From assembly GCA_963969595.1 (NCBI GenBank), contig OZ018409.1, positions 8,818,520-8,882,519 of the forward strand: a stretch of 64,000 nucleotides of DNA, in the 5' to 3' direction. The position numbers were made by a program, and so were the translations under genes. Every line of letters starts with the position of its first letter. Within the stretch, counting starts at the first letter, position 1. The notes beneath the pieces were generated by a model. It saw nothing but the letters and a program-made list of their open reading frames with translations. It was not told where the DNA came from and did no database searches. Positions 1 through 11,280 of this stretch are shown here, in pieces. This DNA is from Neckera pumila. Taxonomy: Eukaryota > Streptophyta > Bryopsida > Hypnales > Neckeraceae.

Positions 1-850
1 TTTTGCCTAATACGCATTTTTTCTTTCGGAAATACTTTATAATTACAAAAAAAATATAAAAAATGTCAAAAAATATATTTAATGCATACACCTTTAAAAA
101 GGAGGTACCTTATGAAAGTAAGGCGTAGAAAAATTTTCTAAGTAGGAAAACAAGAAAAGTGCAAAAACTCATGAAATTGCAATTTCACATTTTAATTGGT
201 AAAAATTAAAAAAAAATTAAAAAAAAATTAAAAAAATTAAAAAAATTGGTTGTTCGGAAAGAGTTGATGGTGATGAGATTTCACCAAAAGATTGATCTTA
301 GAACCATCTTCATTATTCAAAATGAGCGCAATGTGAGTGCTATTTGCATTCATTTGAAGGACACAAAATAATATTTTCTTAGATTTTTTTTGGATTGGAA
401 TATGCTTTTCTATTATACAAATAGACCATGAAGATTTTAGGCCCAGATCATTAAGTTTGAGGACTCCTAATATGGGTAATTTCATTAAAATGGAGGTATT
501 CCAAGTGTCACTTTGACGGTGTGCCATTTTTACCATCTAGGACAGGAATAGATTTAGAACATTCATTTTGAACTGTTTTTACGCCATTTAAAAAAATATT
601 GGAATTTTAATGAAATTTCCCTTTAATGTAATAAATTCCTTAAACCTCATAGTGTGATTAATAAACAAAAATAATTTTTAATTATAAAATAATTTTTTTA
701 ATTTCTAAAAAATAAGTTAATTATTACTCAAATTAGACATTTCCAATAAAACTTTTAAAGTGTTTGTATGAGGTTTTCTATTTGTTCAAATAATTATCTT
801 TTTGATTCATTATGCACATGCTTTTTCCTTCACTTAATATAATGATATGA
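1..850. other. AT-rich spacer with degenerate repeat copy
   Basis: No gene is supported. There is an A-rich run of AAATTAAAAA-like units around 195-248. Bases about 265-480 resemble the inner part of the repeat at 2521-3249 (shared stretches around 'tcaccaaaa', 'gatcttcaat', 'aatagaccat' and 'ggactcct'), so this is probably an old, degraded copy of the same family (family H). A 99-codon minus-strand frame at 237-536 has no recognisable domain. Confidence 0.5.
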
Positions 851-1504
851 GGGTGATTGCAAGAAAGACCGGTACTGAAACATTGTCACAAATGCAGTGC
901 CGAAGCTTCGTTTTGCAATAACTTTTGAAGCATGACTTGCATGAACTTGAAATTTTTAGTAGAGATTCTTCTTATGAGTTTAATCATATCTCATATTTTT
1001 TAGAAATTTTCAAAAATCATTTTATATTCAAAATTCATTTAAACTAATATGTCACGTTTTGAATTTTAGGATTTTACTACGTAAGGAGTCTCCAAATTTA
1101 ATGATATGGAGTTGAAATTGCTATGGTCTATTTCCATAGTAGGAACTCGTGTTTCTACCAAGAGGCATTAAAAAATATTTTATTTTATATCCTCTACGTC
1201 CATGCAAAGAGGGCTCCCTTACGCATGCAATTCTGAACATTGAAGATGGTTTAGGATCATTTTTAAGGTGAAATCTCTTTACTATGAAGTCTTCTCAAAC
1301 AACAATTTTCAGTTTTTTTTAAAACTACTTTTCCTATTTTTTACAAATTAAAATGTTAAAGTATGTATTTTTCTTGTGATTCTGCACTTTTCTAGTTTTC
1401 CTATTTAGAGAACTTTAAAAATGTTTTTCTATTTTTATAGTACTCCCGAAAAAATGGCTAAAAATGGCCCAAGTGGAACAAAAATGGAAGGTCATTCTTG
1501 CAAC
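851..1504 (+). mobile_element. Family H inverted-repeat element, copy 1
   Basis: This arm is the reverse complement, with mismatches and small indels, of 2521-3249. Its outer end reads GGGTGATTGCAAGAAAGACC and its inner end reads GGTCATTCTTGCAAC. The two ends are therefore themselves inverted versions of TTGCAAGAAWGACC, which suggests that each arm is a separate element of about 650-730 bp rather than merely one terminal repeat of a larger transposon. A third copy lies at 11281-11991. No protein is encoded. Alternative reading: 851-3249 is one long-terminal-repeat DNA element (Mutator-like) about 2.4 kb long. Confidence 0.65.
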
Positions 1505-1807
1505 GATCCATGAAGATTTTTCTATATAACTTATAATTATGACCATATGACCAATCAATATAGATGGGAAATTTTGTTAAACGGACGGTATTCCATATGC
1601 CATTTCTCCATTCATTTTTAGGACAAGTATAGATTTCAGACTATACAATCTAAACATGAAAGATTGAAGTTTGTGGAATACCGCCATTTTAATGAAATAT
1701 CGGATATAGGCAAAACTTACTTTGGATAAGTTGTGTTTGTGACAAAATAGAGGAAAATTCCAACGACAAGCATGTACTGCTCTAAAGAGTCCAGTCGAGA
1801 GATTTAA

Positions 1808-2452
1808 TCCCTAAATGCCCGAGGCACCTAATTTTGGTTTTTACAATACTTTGAAGTTTAATAAAATCTAACCAAGTTGCTATTTTTAGTAAATTATACT
1901 TTTGGAAAAACTTTTAGAAGTTTAGTTTTAGCACCAAAAATCCAATTTTTGAAAATGATTGATTATGATTTTTCTATTCAAGATTTTGTGCAAGAGTGTC
2001 CATTGCAATCTTGACTTTCTGTAGTCAGTTGAAGGCTCTTGGGAATGAGCCTCAAATACACTAGATCTTGAAGAAAATTCACATTAGAAATTCATCTAAA
2101 AAATTTGTAGAGATTTTGAGAAGCCATAAATTGATTAGGATTATGGATGTTAGGCCCTTTAACCTCATATTTTTTTGGTGCCCAATATTTTAGATTTGAC
2201 ATGTGAAAAGAGGATTGAAAGACTTCAAATCACTTTTTTAGTTTTAACACCCTCATTATCAAACATTATAATCTTTCAATCTATAAGTGATATTGTTGTG
2301 TTTTCTTTTCCTATGTGATCTCTAACATGTCTAGATTGAACTTGTACGACTCCAAATAAAAAAATTTAATACAACTTATTAAAAATGTTTTTCTTTTTTT
2401 TAAATTTAGAGCAAATTCCTAGAAGCTCAAAAAGGCCTTGGGCATTTAGGGG
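1808..2452 (-). mobile_element. TTAA-flanked piggyBac-like MITE, family A copy
   Basis: The ends are TCCCTAAATGCCC and GGGCATTTAGGGG, immediately flanked by TTAA at 1804-1807 and 2453-2456. TTAA target duplication with CCC-starting ends is the hallmark of the piggyBac superfamily. The interior is homologous in reverse orientation to 43875-44392 and 24446-24925 (for example the 'ggctcttgggaatgagc' and 'cacatgtgaaaagaggattgaaag'-type stretches). No transposase is encoded, so it is non-autonomous. It sits between two inverted family H copies. Confidence 0.75.
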
Positions 2453-2520
2453 TTAACCCCATTATCATCTTGTAGTTTGCAAAATAGAGTCACGTTCAAT
2501 GCAATGGTTAGTACTATAAG

Positions 2521-3249
2521 GGTTGTTACAAGAATGACCTTCTGTTTTTGTTCCATTTTGGCTAGTATTCCCAATACTATGAGCTTTTCAATACAAATTT
2601 TTTAAAATAAAATAAAATATGGATAATTAGTATGACACTAAGAATCGCATACCACCAAAATTTCAGACCTAAAAAAAATCTAGGTCAAAGGTTATTTACA
2701 AAAAAGATGAGCTGAAATTTTGAATAAAATATATACTTTGACGTTTTAATTTGTAAAAAATAAGGAAAATAATTTTTTTTAAAACTAAAAAATACCATTT
2801 GGGAAGACTTCATGATAATGAGAGTTCACCAAAAAAATAATGTTGAAACGATCTTCAATGCTCAAAATTGCGCGCGCAAGGGAGCCCTCTTTGCATGGAC
2901 ATAGACGATATAAAATAAAATATTTTTTAATGCCCCTTGGTAGAAACATGACTTCCTACTACGGGAATAGACCATAGAATTTCAGCTCCATATCATTAAA
3001 TTTGGGGACTCCTTACGTAGTAAAAAACCCTAAAATTCAAAATGTGACATATTAGTTTACATGATTTTTAAATATAAAAATGATTTTTGAATTTTTTTGA
3101 AAAATAGGAGATATGATTAAACTCATAAGAAGAATCTCCAATAAAAATTTCAAGTTCATGCAAATCATGCTTCAAAAGTTATTGCAAAAGGAACCTTTGG
3201 CATTGCTTTTGTGACAATCTTTCAGTACAGGACTTTCTTGCAATCACCC
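2521..3249 (-). mobile_element. Family H inverted-repeat element, copy 2
   Basis: This is the reverse-orientation partner of 851-1504. It runs from GTTGTTACAAGAATGACC to GACTTTCTTGCAATCACCC. The similarity extends along the whole arm, through the landmarks 'gcatggacatagacga', 'aatagaccata' and 'actccttacgtagt'. Non-coding. Confidence 0.65.
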
Positions 3250-3285
3250 ATAATTATCTTATTGTTGTTTTTTAGTATGGATGTA

Positions 3286-4051
3286 AGGTAACTCAATCTA
3301 TGACAAGCCAGGTTTAGGCCAGCCTAATGCAAGCCCATAACTTCTTCAACTGTACAAGTAACTTGTGAAATGTACAGTCCGGTCCAGCTCATTTACAAAT
3401 TTTTCATTCAGTATTCACTAAAAAGTTCAACAACTTTAGGAAGCTCTAGTATGCTAAAAAATAAACCGATTTTGAAACCGCAAATTGCGTTGGAACCGCA
3501 ATAAAAGTGCACTTTGATCAATTTCATAATAAGTGAAAAATAAATAATTGAAAATCATACAACAATTTGGATTCCTTTTACACACTATCTACCATTTCAT
3601 AGAGATTCTTTGGAAGATAGTCACGTTTTTTTTGCATTTGAGTGAAGAAGAAGAAAGAAATCATATAAGCAATTCAAGTGGTATGAAATTAAGTATCTCT
3701 AAAGCAATTGTGAAGGTTCATTTCTTATATATACCATTGAATACAAGTTGTAATTTTCACAAATGTTGGCAACACTAGATAGTGGCATAGCGTATAGAAA
3801 ACATCAAACTCGTTGTATGATTTTCAATTACATATGTGTGTTTGTAACGATGATAAAACAGGCTTCAGTGCAATTCCAACGCAATTCAAAATTCAAAATT
3901 TTGTTCAATTTTGAGCGCACATGGGCCTCCCAAAGTTCTCCTAATCTCAAGAGGATCCAAAAATTTGTATATCAGCTGGACCTGACTGTACTTCACAAGA
4001 AATTTCTGGCCTGCATTAGACTGGCCCAAACTTAGCCTGGCTAAGCTACCT
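3286..4051. mobile_element. TA-flanked inverted-repeat element (AGGTA ends), family P
   Basis: The left end AGGTAACTCA and right end GGCTAAGCTACCT lie directly inside TA dinucleotides (3284-3285 and 4052-4053). The terminal inverted repeats extend about 120 bases with mismatches; shared blocks are 'ggccagyctaatgca' and 'gtccagct' followed by 'acaaatttt'. TA duplication and short AGGTA ends fit a Tc1/mariner- or Stowaway-type element. Two short open frames inside (3548-3778, 3763-4035) show no known domain and are probably chance. Confidence 0.6.
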
Positions 4052-4261
4052 TACTTCACCTCGACTTCCTTCAGTTGAGACCTCTCTCGAACATAATGAT
4101 GATGCAGCTCTTTGTGCGTGTTCAGTTTGAGCATGCATTACCGAATTTGCTAACTTGATTGCTCCTTGGTTATAACTCCAAATCGATCTAACTTTGTCTC
4201 ACTCCACCTACAACATTTTATACCAGCTAGTCATTTGAGCCAACACACTTCTCGAGCAGCT

Positions 4262-4407
4262 TCAGAAAGTGATTGATACCGCGCTTCGATCATCGACGTA
4301 CATAGCTACAGTCTGCTGCTCCATGTGACTGGAGTTACCAAGCTTGAACAATAAACCAGAAGTCGACTTTCTTGTACTGAGGTCCATGGTTGTCATATTG
4401 GATAGAA
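4262..4407 (-). pseudogene. Copia RNase H relic
   Basis: The minus-strand frame reads TTMDLSTRKSTSGLLFKLG, matching the Copia RNase H signature (D..TR.STSGY.F.LG). Upstream coding text is interrupted by the hairpin element at 4408-4660; the residues fused ahead of it in the open frame come from that element, not from Copia. Confidence 0.75.
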
Positions 4408-4660
4408 TTTTACTGTTCACGGACGAATCGGACGAATCGGACGAATCTGCGTTGATTGGCTGCAAACTTTGGAGGCCAATAACTTTTGGAAAAATTGTTC
4501 AAATTGGGCATGTGATATGTTTTTCGGCATCTACAGGTTTTTGTAGATGCCGAAAAACATATCACATGCCCAATTTGAACAATTTTTCCAAAAGTTATTG
4601 GCCTCCAAAGTTTGCAGCCAATCAACGCAGATTCGTCCAATTCGTCCGTGAATAGTAAAA
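4408..4660. mobile_element. Hairpin (foldback) MITE inside Copia relic
   Basis: This is a nearly perfect palindrome. The left arm (4408-4535) and right arm (4542-4660) are reverse complements with one or two substitutions and a length difference in a short repeat: GGACGAATC occurs two to three times in the left arm and about twice in the right. The loop is only about six bases (4536-4541). The arms begin TTTTACTGTTCACGG and TTTTACTATTCACGG. No clear target duplication is seen. It interrupts the Copia coding region between RT and RNase H, so it is younger than that element. The overlapping open frames on both strands are a by-product of the palindrome. Confidence 0.85.
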
Positions 4661-4699
4661 CTTTGTCTGATATGACAACCTCAACGAGGTCCCTAGCCT

Positions 4700-5272
4700 T
4701 CCCCAATCAAAATCTACATGATCTCGACTTGAAGCTTGATCCCTTCTTGCATCGATACTGGACTTGATTTGCAGTCAGTGGTGCTAAATCTATACAAGAC
4801 AACATCAATAGAGCTTTATTGATGCAGCCAAATTCTCTCACTGCTTTGCGCGAATACTTTTCCCAAATAATTTTTGACTGGTACAAGCTTTTTTATCTCA
4901 AATTTGTCTTGCACAAGCTTCTCGACCCAATCCGTCTCCACAAGATTGTCTCCAGTTATATCAAATCGTCCACATATATAGTAGCACAACAGTAAAGTTT
5001 CAGTGCATCACCAAATAGTACATGTTGGAGTCACTTTTTGAGATTCGTTCATTCCATGTTTCAAGAGCACTCCATCAATCCTTCCCATACAGCATCCTCG
5101 AAGACTGCTTTAGATTGTATAAAGCTCGTAACAGCTTGCATAATTTTTTTCTCATCCATGACTTGTAGAATCCTGGAGGGATAACCATATGTACATCTTT
5201 GAGAATGTTGTTGAGAAATGCTATAATGATGTCATATTGCGTATGTTTCCACCCTCGCATTACTGCCAGCAC
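4700..5272 (-). pseudogene. Copia reverse-transcriptase relic
   Basis: The minus-strand frame at 5075-5272 reads IAFLNNILKDVHMVIPPGF and then KKLCKLLRALYNLKQSSR, matching Copia RT (AFL.G.L.E.VYM..P.GF; CKL.KALYGLKQ.PR). Further down (about 4730-5000), in shifting frames, come YICGRFDITGDN, where YVDDL.ITG is expected, then KFEIKKLVPVKNYLGKVFAQ and ERIWLHQ. The catalytic YVDD motif is therefore mutated to YICGR. The piece ends against the inserted hairpin element. Confidence 0.8.
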
Positions 5273-5301
5273 CGTAATAAAGCAAATTGTGCTTCATCTA
5301 A

Positions 5302-6067
5302 TCACTTGTGCAAAGGTCTCAAAGAAGTCCTCTCCTTCTTTCTACTCAAATCCACGAGCCACAGTTCGAGCTTTAATATACGTATATGACTTCCTTGTTT
5401 CTCAATTTTCTTCTTGAATATCCCTCTTGGCGGTAATGTGACGTTTTCCTTCAAGTAATTCCACAATGATCCAAGTTTTGGTCCCACTAAGTCTGCATGT
5501 ATCAACTCAAGCAGAGCTTTACTTTTGTTTCTACTCTGCTTTGGAATCGAAAAGACTCTCGGTGCTGGTGCCCAGCAATGTACCAATGGCATGTCTCAGA
5601 TTGAGGCATTATTGACCCCAAAGGCGTGCAATCCATGAACTCTTCTGTTCATGAATAATTAATGCAGTCCCTTATAGTTCAGATGATCAAGTCTATGATG
5701 CCACGATTGAGATTGATCAGTGCTAGTGATGTTTGCTTCAGTTCTAAGTTTGTAATTTAGCTATACAGTACAAACCATTTTGAGGATCTCTATAGCCAAT
5801 GGCAATGACGTTTTTCTAATTCTTGCTCTCAAAGATCCAACACTTTTTAGCAAAAATATAACTATATTTCCATCATCTGCTAAAGATCCTACTGAAAAAA
5901 GATTCTTTGACAAAGAAAAAACACAAAGAACGTTTGTTACCTTCTTGATCGATTTCACCGTTGCTTGTCTTCAGGTCCACTCCACCAAGTCCTCGAATGT
6001 CATTCGGCTCCCATCCAACAACTCTCACATGGTAAAAATAGTAAGTTGATTTGAGTCGATGAAGCAA
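5302..6067 (-). pseudogene. Copia protease/pre-integrase and integrase relic
   Basis: Two minus-strand segments are recognisable. At 5761-6067 there is GVDLKTSNGE followed, in another frame, by VFSLSKNLFSVGSLADDGN, the typical Copia protease-to-GAG-pre-integrase region (consensus V..L..NLLSVG.L...G). At 5302-5592 the text SKALLELIHADLVGP matches the start of the integrase core (consensus LELIH.DL.GP, carrying the first catalytic Asp). The rest of the integrase core is missing or scrambled: only a few hundred bases separate this point from the RT segment, so there is a large internal deletion. Confidence 0.75.
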
Positions 6068-6147
6068 ACTTTGCTATCCCGTCCCATGCTGTGAAGCACT
6101 ATTGTCCAAGTACCGACTCTTGCTCTTCTTTCTTTGAGTGATTTCAA

Positions 6148-6336
6148 TCATGTCAACCTCCACTTCCTTGCATGCTTTCTTGATGATGCCTCTTCATACT
6201 CAGACTCAAAATTGTGGTTGCTTTCTTCTTCAACATATGAAGCATCATTTGACCTTTGAAATGATGATGTCCCAGGTGGTCCCTTTCTCCTATTGCAATC
6301 TCTCGCCATATGCCCCGGCTTACCGCAAACAAGCAA
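6148..6336 (-). pseudogene. Copia CCHC zinc-knuckle relic
   Basis: The frame reads VCGKPGHMARDCNRRKG, a recognisable C-x2-C-x4-H-x4-C nucleocapsid knuckle in which the first cysteine is degraded. Zinc knuckles of Copia gag bind the element RNA. It lies downstream of the gag relic and upstream of the protease/pre-integrase remnants, as expected for the polyprotein order. Confidence 0.7.
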
Positions 6337-6406
6337 TGTATGACCTTTGCTTCTTTGCTAGATTTGATCATTCGACCCCTTCCTCCTTCATATCTCCCTC
6401 TCGCAC

Positions 6407-7210
6407 TTATACTCCCTTTGCCTGTTTCATATGCACTCCTTTGGGAATCCTATTGTGCAAGTGTGCATGAAGTACTAATGCTTCATTCTCCTGCACTCCT
6501 TCTGTAAGGTCTCTAAGCTTCAACCTATGACTCAATAACAAGTTTAGATGAGACCCTCTCAAAGCTTGGAAAATCATCACCAGCCGCAAGTGTCTGAACC
6601 AAACTATCATATGTTCTTGACAAGCCATTGAGAATCGTCTGCACAAGCTGCCATATTGGAACAGGTTGTCCCGCAAGGTTGATTTAATTGGTTCTTCAAT
6701 TTTTTGCAAATATGCAGGCCTACATCGACTCACAGTCTTTAAACTTCAAGGTTGTGAGCTTGTAGTTAAGACTCATACCCTGTGCTAGATAAAGCTGTCT
6801 AAAACTCAGTATGCAACGCTTGCCACGCTACGACTGGATCGTCATGCTCAGTTACCATATTCGCCAAATGATCCTTTATTGATTTCAAGGTTAATTAAGA
6901 TCTTCATTTCCCGAGCTTTCATCATCAACAACTGATGTTGTGAAATCATCAACCCATTGAGTAGGAACAGATATTGATCCAGTGTAACCTGCTCCTCTAT
7001 AATTGACCACAGAGTCTCACCCTTGAAATAAGTACGCATCTTCAACCTCCATACGTTGAAGTTTTCTTCACCAACAAGCTTATTGGCCTCGCCAAAAGCA
7101 ACACTCTCAGCACCTTCCATATCTATAGACTTTGGACTCTTATGCGCACATACAATTAAAGATGTGTATAAATTCATTTTCGTAGAGTATCTCAAGAACA
7201 AACTACCCAA
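6407..7210 (-). pseudogene. Copia gag-like relic
   Basis: The minus-strand frame contains NKLVGEENFNVWRLKMRTYF followed by LWSIIEEQ, which matches the start of Copia gag proteins (UBN2/DUF4219-type: L.G.NY..W...M...L....LW..I). Gag forms the virus-like particle around the element's RNA. The frame breaks before the zinc knuckle, and further gag-like text continues in another frame (6407-6733). It is the first coding part of the 4.06-7.24 kb element and cannot be functional. Confidence 0.7.
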
Positions 7211-7240
7211 CCACGTACGCTTTGTTACCAGATGTTCGGA

Positions 7241-8740
7241 TCATGTAAAGAGAGAATCTTTATTATCAAGGAATGGTTACACAGATACTGAAGTGACATT
7301 CTTCAGGAATACCAAACAACTCAAGCTACCAGGATATCTTTGATCTTCTACTTTTGCATGACAATATCTAACTTGGAAGGTACACCACCATACAATCATG
7401 CACCATGGATTTTATCAATAAGAAAACTATAAGTTCTCTAAAGGTATCTGATGTATGCATTTTTCCAATACTAGGACCAACTGGTTAATTACCACCACCT
7501 ACATGACATCTGCAGCTCTACACTTCAGCATCACCAAATTTGTCATCATAATCGTCCAAATGGCCCAAAATTTCAAGAAATTGGCACTTTGTCATCCATT
7601 TCAAGAAATTGTAACCTCATTCTATTGTAGGTGTAAGCCGGTCTGCATGTACTAGTTTTCAGAACTCTCCTCTTGAATGTCATAACGTAAGCACTCTAAA
7701 ATGAGCCGTTTTAACGTATATATATGACCATGCATCTTGGAATGTTGTTTCCCGCCGGCCTTATACATTCCTTCCACGCTTGCAAATTAAATACTCATTG
7801 CGGAGTACTATATAATAAATTTATCGATGTGTTCTAAGTTCTAATTATTTGATCTCGCGCGTGCATGTTACAACTTTGAAATGCATGTACTTCAGTTAGT
7901 TTGTGTGATGATGTTCTTCAATGCGGGCTAGTCATGATGCACCGCAAGAATGCTCCGTACGTAGCCGGAACTTTGATAAGGGCTAAAGGCCGGACTGTGA
8001 TCGAGCATGGATCCGGAGTTGTCCATTTGAATGGGTAAGACTTAATTTGGAGCCCATATGTATGCCTTCATTACGTACCTCAAGCACCTGGAGACACGCA
8101 AGATCCATTCACAATTTAATTAATAATACAATCCGATTTCAAATTTTTGTGCATCAATATACATGTACACCGACTCGATCAGTCTGCAAAATAAGGTCAA
8201 TATCCAAGTTCAACATCCAGATTCTTCTTCACTCTCCATCACTGCTCCAGGAAAGTTAATACAAGCAGGAGAAATCCTGCCTCGATCTGCCAAGTCATCA
8301 AACATAAACGGGAACAACATATATCAGGCTTCTATTAAGCTTAATTAAGTCGATGAGCTTTGAGGCCACAGTTATCCAAGAGAGAGAATAAAATATCAAT
8401 TCTATTAAATTGTTGACAGGGGTATTCAAAGCGCCATTTTAGCATAGAGCAAGAGGACCCAAACCTTAAAGTTTTCCAAGTTTTATCACGATTTCTGCCA
8501 TTCTTCCATGCACTGTTAAGCTAAGGTTTATACCCCCTTCACCCCTCCCGGATTCCTGAATTTCTTCATTTCCTTCAATGTATCAGCTTGAATGGGGCAT
8601 TAGATCAAATTTCAGGCCTCCAGAGGGCTGTTCCATAGCCCTCCAAAGTACCCTGAAAATTTGATTTTTTCGGGGTTGAAAAATTCATTTTTCTCCTACT
8701 CCCACGCACGAATTGAGTTTTACAAATTAAAAATGTATTC
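7241..8740. other. Intergenic sequence without recognised features
   Basis: Short open frames occur at 7455-7655 and 8047-8348, but none has a known motif. The region where the 5' LTR of the neighbouring Copia relic should lie (about 7240-7700) was compared by eye with 3770-4240 and no repeat was found. Confidence 0.5.
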
Positions 8741-8742
8741 AA

Positions 8743-8756
8743 TAATAATAATAATG

Positions 8757-8815
<59 letters not shown>
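8743..8815. repeat. AAT/ATA microsatellite
   Basis: About 24 tandem ATA trinucleotides with one or two interruptions (a GAT near 8756). Just downstream is an A/G-rich run (8835-8870). An open frame across it gives a meaningless poly-isoleucine stretch. Confidence 0.95.
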
Positions 8816-8874
8816 CATCATCTTAATAATCTTAATAAAAGTCTTAAAGAAAAAGAAAAAAAGAAAAAAAATGC

Positions 8875-9972
8875 AAAATCTGACTATTTCGTCAAGCAGT
8901 CAGACTCTCTGACTGCTCACTAGGGGACATTTTCAAATTGACATACTAAGCTTGGAAATAGCTTGGATTGTCAATCCGGAGTAGCCTCCAAAGGTCTCAA
9001 AAACTTTGTAATGGTTAACTGGACAATTTTGGTTTTAATGGAATATCACCCACTTTACAAAATTGATGTTTTTGAATTGTACATGCATATATTTTCTCTA
9101 GGCAAGCTTTCTTGGTCTACAAGTAACAAACTACATCCGTGCATGTGAATTAGGACACAACCTCTTTGCTATTAATAAAAATCATAGGAAATAGAAATAT
9201 GCTTGAATAAATCATTTAAATAAACATTAATTCTTTCGCTTTTGATATAGACTTTACCATGATTTGAAATAATCAAATGATTAAGGCTTTTCAATTATAA
9301 ATATCACCTATCTATGCTAGGACAAGTTGTTAAGTACCCTAATAACGAAATTTAGCGTTATTGTATTTATAGTGTTAGTTTTCCTATCCTATAACTTACT
9401 CTAATTTTCATCTAGTTGATAATTAATTCGTGTTCATGTTGAATATTGATTTAGTATAGTGTGCATTGTTTTTGCCTTAATTTAGTTTTTATATTAGAAA
9501 TACAATTGACAATTAGTGTTCATATTAACATTTGGTGTTGGATAAACTTGATGGCATTGCTGCCATTTAGTATTTGGGTTTGTAATTAGTGTTGCAAACA
9601 CTAAATTTCATTAGTTAGTAGTGTAATGATGATACTTTTATTTCATTTGTTTCGTAGTCAACAGCAATGAAAAAATAAGATCCAAAATATATTGTCTATT
9701 AGAAGGGTTGCAATTTTTTAAAAAGGAGACATTATTATATAGGCATATAGGTTGCTATTTACAAAAAGCTAATGACAAAGGCAAGAAATTATTATAATCA
9801 CCAAATTGATATCCGCATATAAAAGACTATTAATTTGTGACTTCAAAATGACAAATACAATTGATCATATTGTGAAAAGTATATTTCATATAGGGCCAAT
9901 TTTGTATCAATAGAATCATTGAAGAAAATTCATTGAAGAAAGGCTGACTGCTTGACGAAATAGTCAGATTTT
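8875..9972. repeat. Perfect 29-bp inverted repeats 1.07 kb apart
   Basis: Bases 8875-8903 (core CTGACTATTTCGTCAAGCAG) recur exactly, inverted, at 9944-9972. The right arm interrupts a tandem repeat of TTGTATCAATAGAATCATTG units. The intervening sequence is AT-rich with no open frame of note. They could be the ends of a non-autonomous transposon or of two separate insertions. No clear target duplication. Confidence 0.6.
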
Positions 9973-10065
9973 GTATCAATAGAATCATTGAAGAAAATTT
10001 AATTAAATCGTTGAAGAAAATTTTGTATCAACAGAATCATTGAAGAAAATTTAATTAAATCATTT
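9900..10065 (+). repeat. Short direct repeats (about 60 bp units)
   Basis: Three copies of 'ttttgtatcaayagaatcattgaagaaaatt' occur at about 9901, 9969 and 10020, partly followed by 'taattaaat'. The right member of the 29-bp inverted repeat pair (9944-9972) lies between the first two. Confidence 0.75.
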
Positions 10066-10869
10066 AATTAAAAAATTAATTAATCCGTAATCCTATAATG
10101 CCGCTAGAGCTATTTTGTGGCTTTTGGAGTTTTGGATGACAATGTTGTGATTTGTACAAAGATTGGAAGCATTTTTTCATCCACTTTTTTCTTGATTCAA
10201 GTTGACCTTCATGGTGGGTTATGAAGATTATTCAATTGAGTTTGTAGTCTTGCCAGTGTTTGTCTTCATATATAAATGAAAAGTTAGTAAAAAAATGAAT
10301 TACAAAATATGCAATTTTAAATCAGATGTGACATCAGATGTTTGAAAGTCACTTTCGTTGCTTCCAAATGGTTTAGCAGCTTCTTTTTTGGTTGAACTAT
10401 AAGTAGTGAGGTGTAGAGATTTAGGAAGTAGGAACCGATTGGATGTTCCTATCATAACAGATTGAGTTCACTTGAATCATCAGATTGCTTATTTTTGGTG
10501 GTACAAATTTTCAAACATAGTCATACAAATCAAGGAATCGACTAGTTGTTGCTGCTCGGAACAAGTGAGATCTCACTGCTTAATTTCGTTTTCTAGTATG
10601 TTTTTTTGATATCATCTAGCGGCAGGCCGTCAGCTTCCAAGTGTTTAGGCTTTAGCATTTGTGTAGTACCGACTGTACATAGGTTTCAATGTTTGTGTAA
10701 TACCTACTACAATTGCTCTAGGTGTTTTTTCCTTCTTTGAATCCATGAAAAATCAACCATGTTGAAGTGCAGCACTAATCGCGATTATTGTGGTTGGAAG
10801 GATTTGAGTCCCTTGGATTGAAAATCTAGTTGATGTTGTTTTTTCACTAATACATTTACTCAGTATGGT

Positions 10870-11280
10870 TCTAGAATGGCACCAATCTTCTCTCAGATGA
10901 AAGCAACAACCCGCAAAATAAAAGGTGTGGACATTGAAAATAATGCAGAGCAGAATTTGCCAAAATTGTTTCAAAGTTATGGTGGTCTGGAGCTTAATTT
11001 CAAGTTGCTGCAGCTGGAAGCAAGAACATGGCTCCTGTTGAAAATCTAGCCTCAAAGTTTGCATTGAAGCAAACATCTAAAAAACTGATTGCCTTGAAAA
11101 AAACTCCAAGAAAAAAAACTCCTCCACAACTCAAAGATTTGAATGTCAATGTCACTACTTCAGTGGGTAGTGTTGACATCTCCACTAACTTGTTGGAAAA
11201 AATGGATGAATTCCTTGAGAAAGAGTGCAATTCTAGACTTTGTTCCATGAAAGGAAGTGGTTCTCTCTCAAGGCTAGATA
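10870..11280 (+). pseudogene. HUH Rep-like transposon protein relic, N-terminal part
   Basis: The plus frame through 11028 gives a basic low-complexity stretch (LKKTPRKKTPPQLKDLNV), then LLEKMDEFLEKECNSRLCSM and KGSGSLS. From general familiarity with Rep-like proteins of eukaryotic HUH transposons (replitron type), a helix ending in a Cys, then L..ERGG..., precedes the HUH histidines; the text here fits that layout with decayed residues. The frame is cut at 11281 by a family H element, and the expected continuation resumes at 11992. An N-terminal region before 10980 is possible but not clear. Assignment is by pattern recognition only. Confidence 0.45.

Larger units (their letters stand above)
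4060..7240 (-). mobile_element. Decayed Ty1/Copia LTR retrotransposon body
   Basis: Read on the minus strand from 7240 downwards, the pieces appear in Copia order: gag-like region, CCHC zinc knuckle, protease/pre-integrase region, integrase, reverse transcriptase and RNase H. The frame is broken by many stops and shifts, so no intact polyprotein exists. A primer-binding-site-like sequence, TGGTAACAAAGC on the minus strand at 7219-7230, lies just upstream of gag and resembles the initiator-Met tRNA complement common in Copia elements. I could not find matching long terminal repeats on either side, so the ends are approximate and the LTRs are lost or very diverged. A hairpin element (4408-4660) is inserted between the RT and RNase H parts. 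Confidence 0.85.

Noticed and set aside
3770..7700. Long terminal repeats of the Copia element
   Set aside because: Compared the two expected LTR positions by eye and found no direct repeat; only a primer-binding-site-like sequence was seen.
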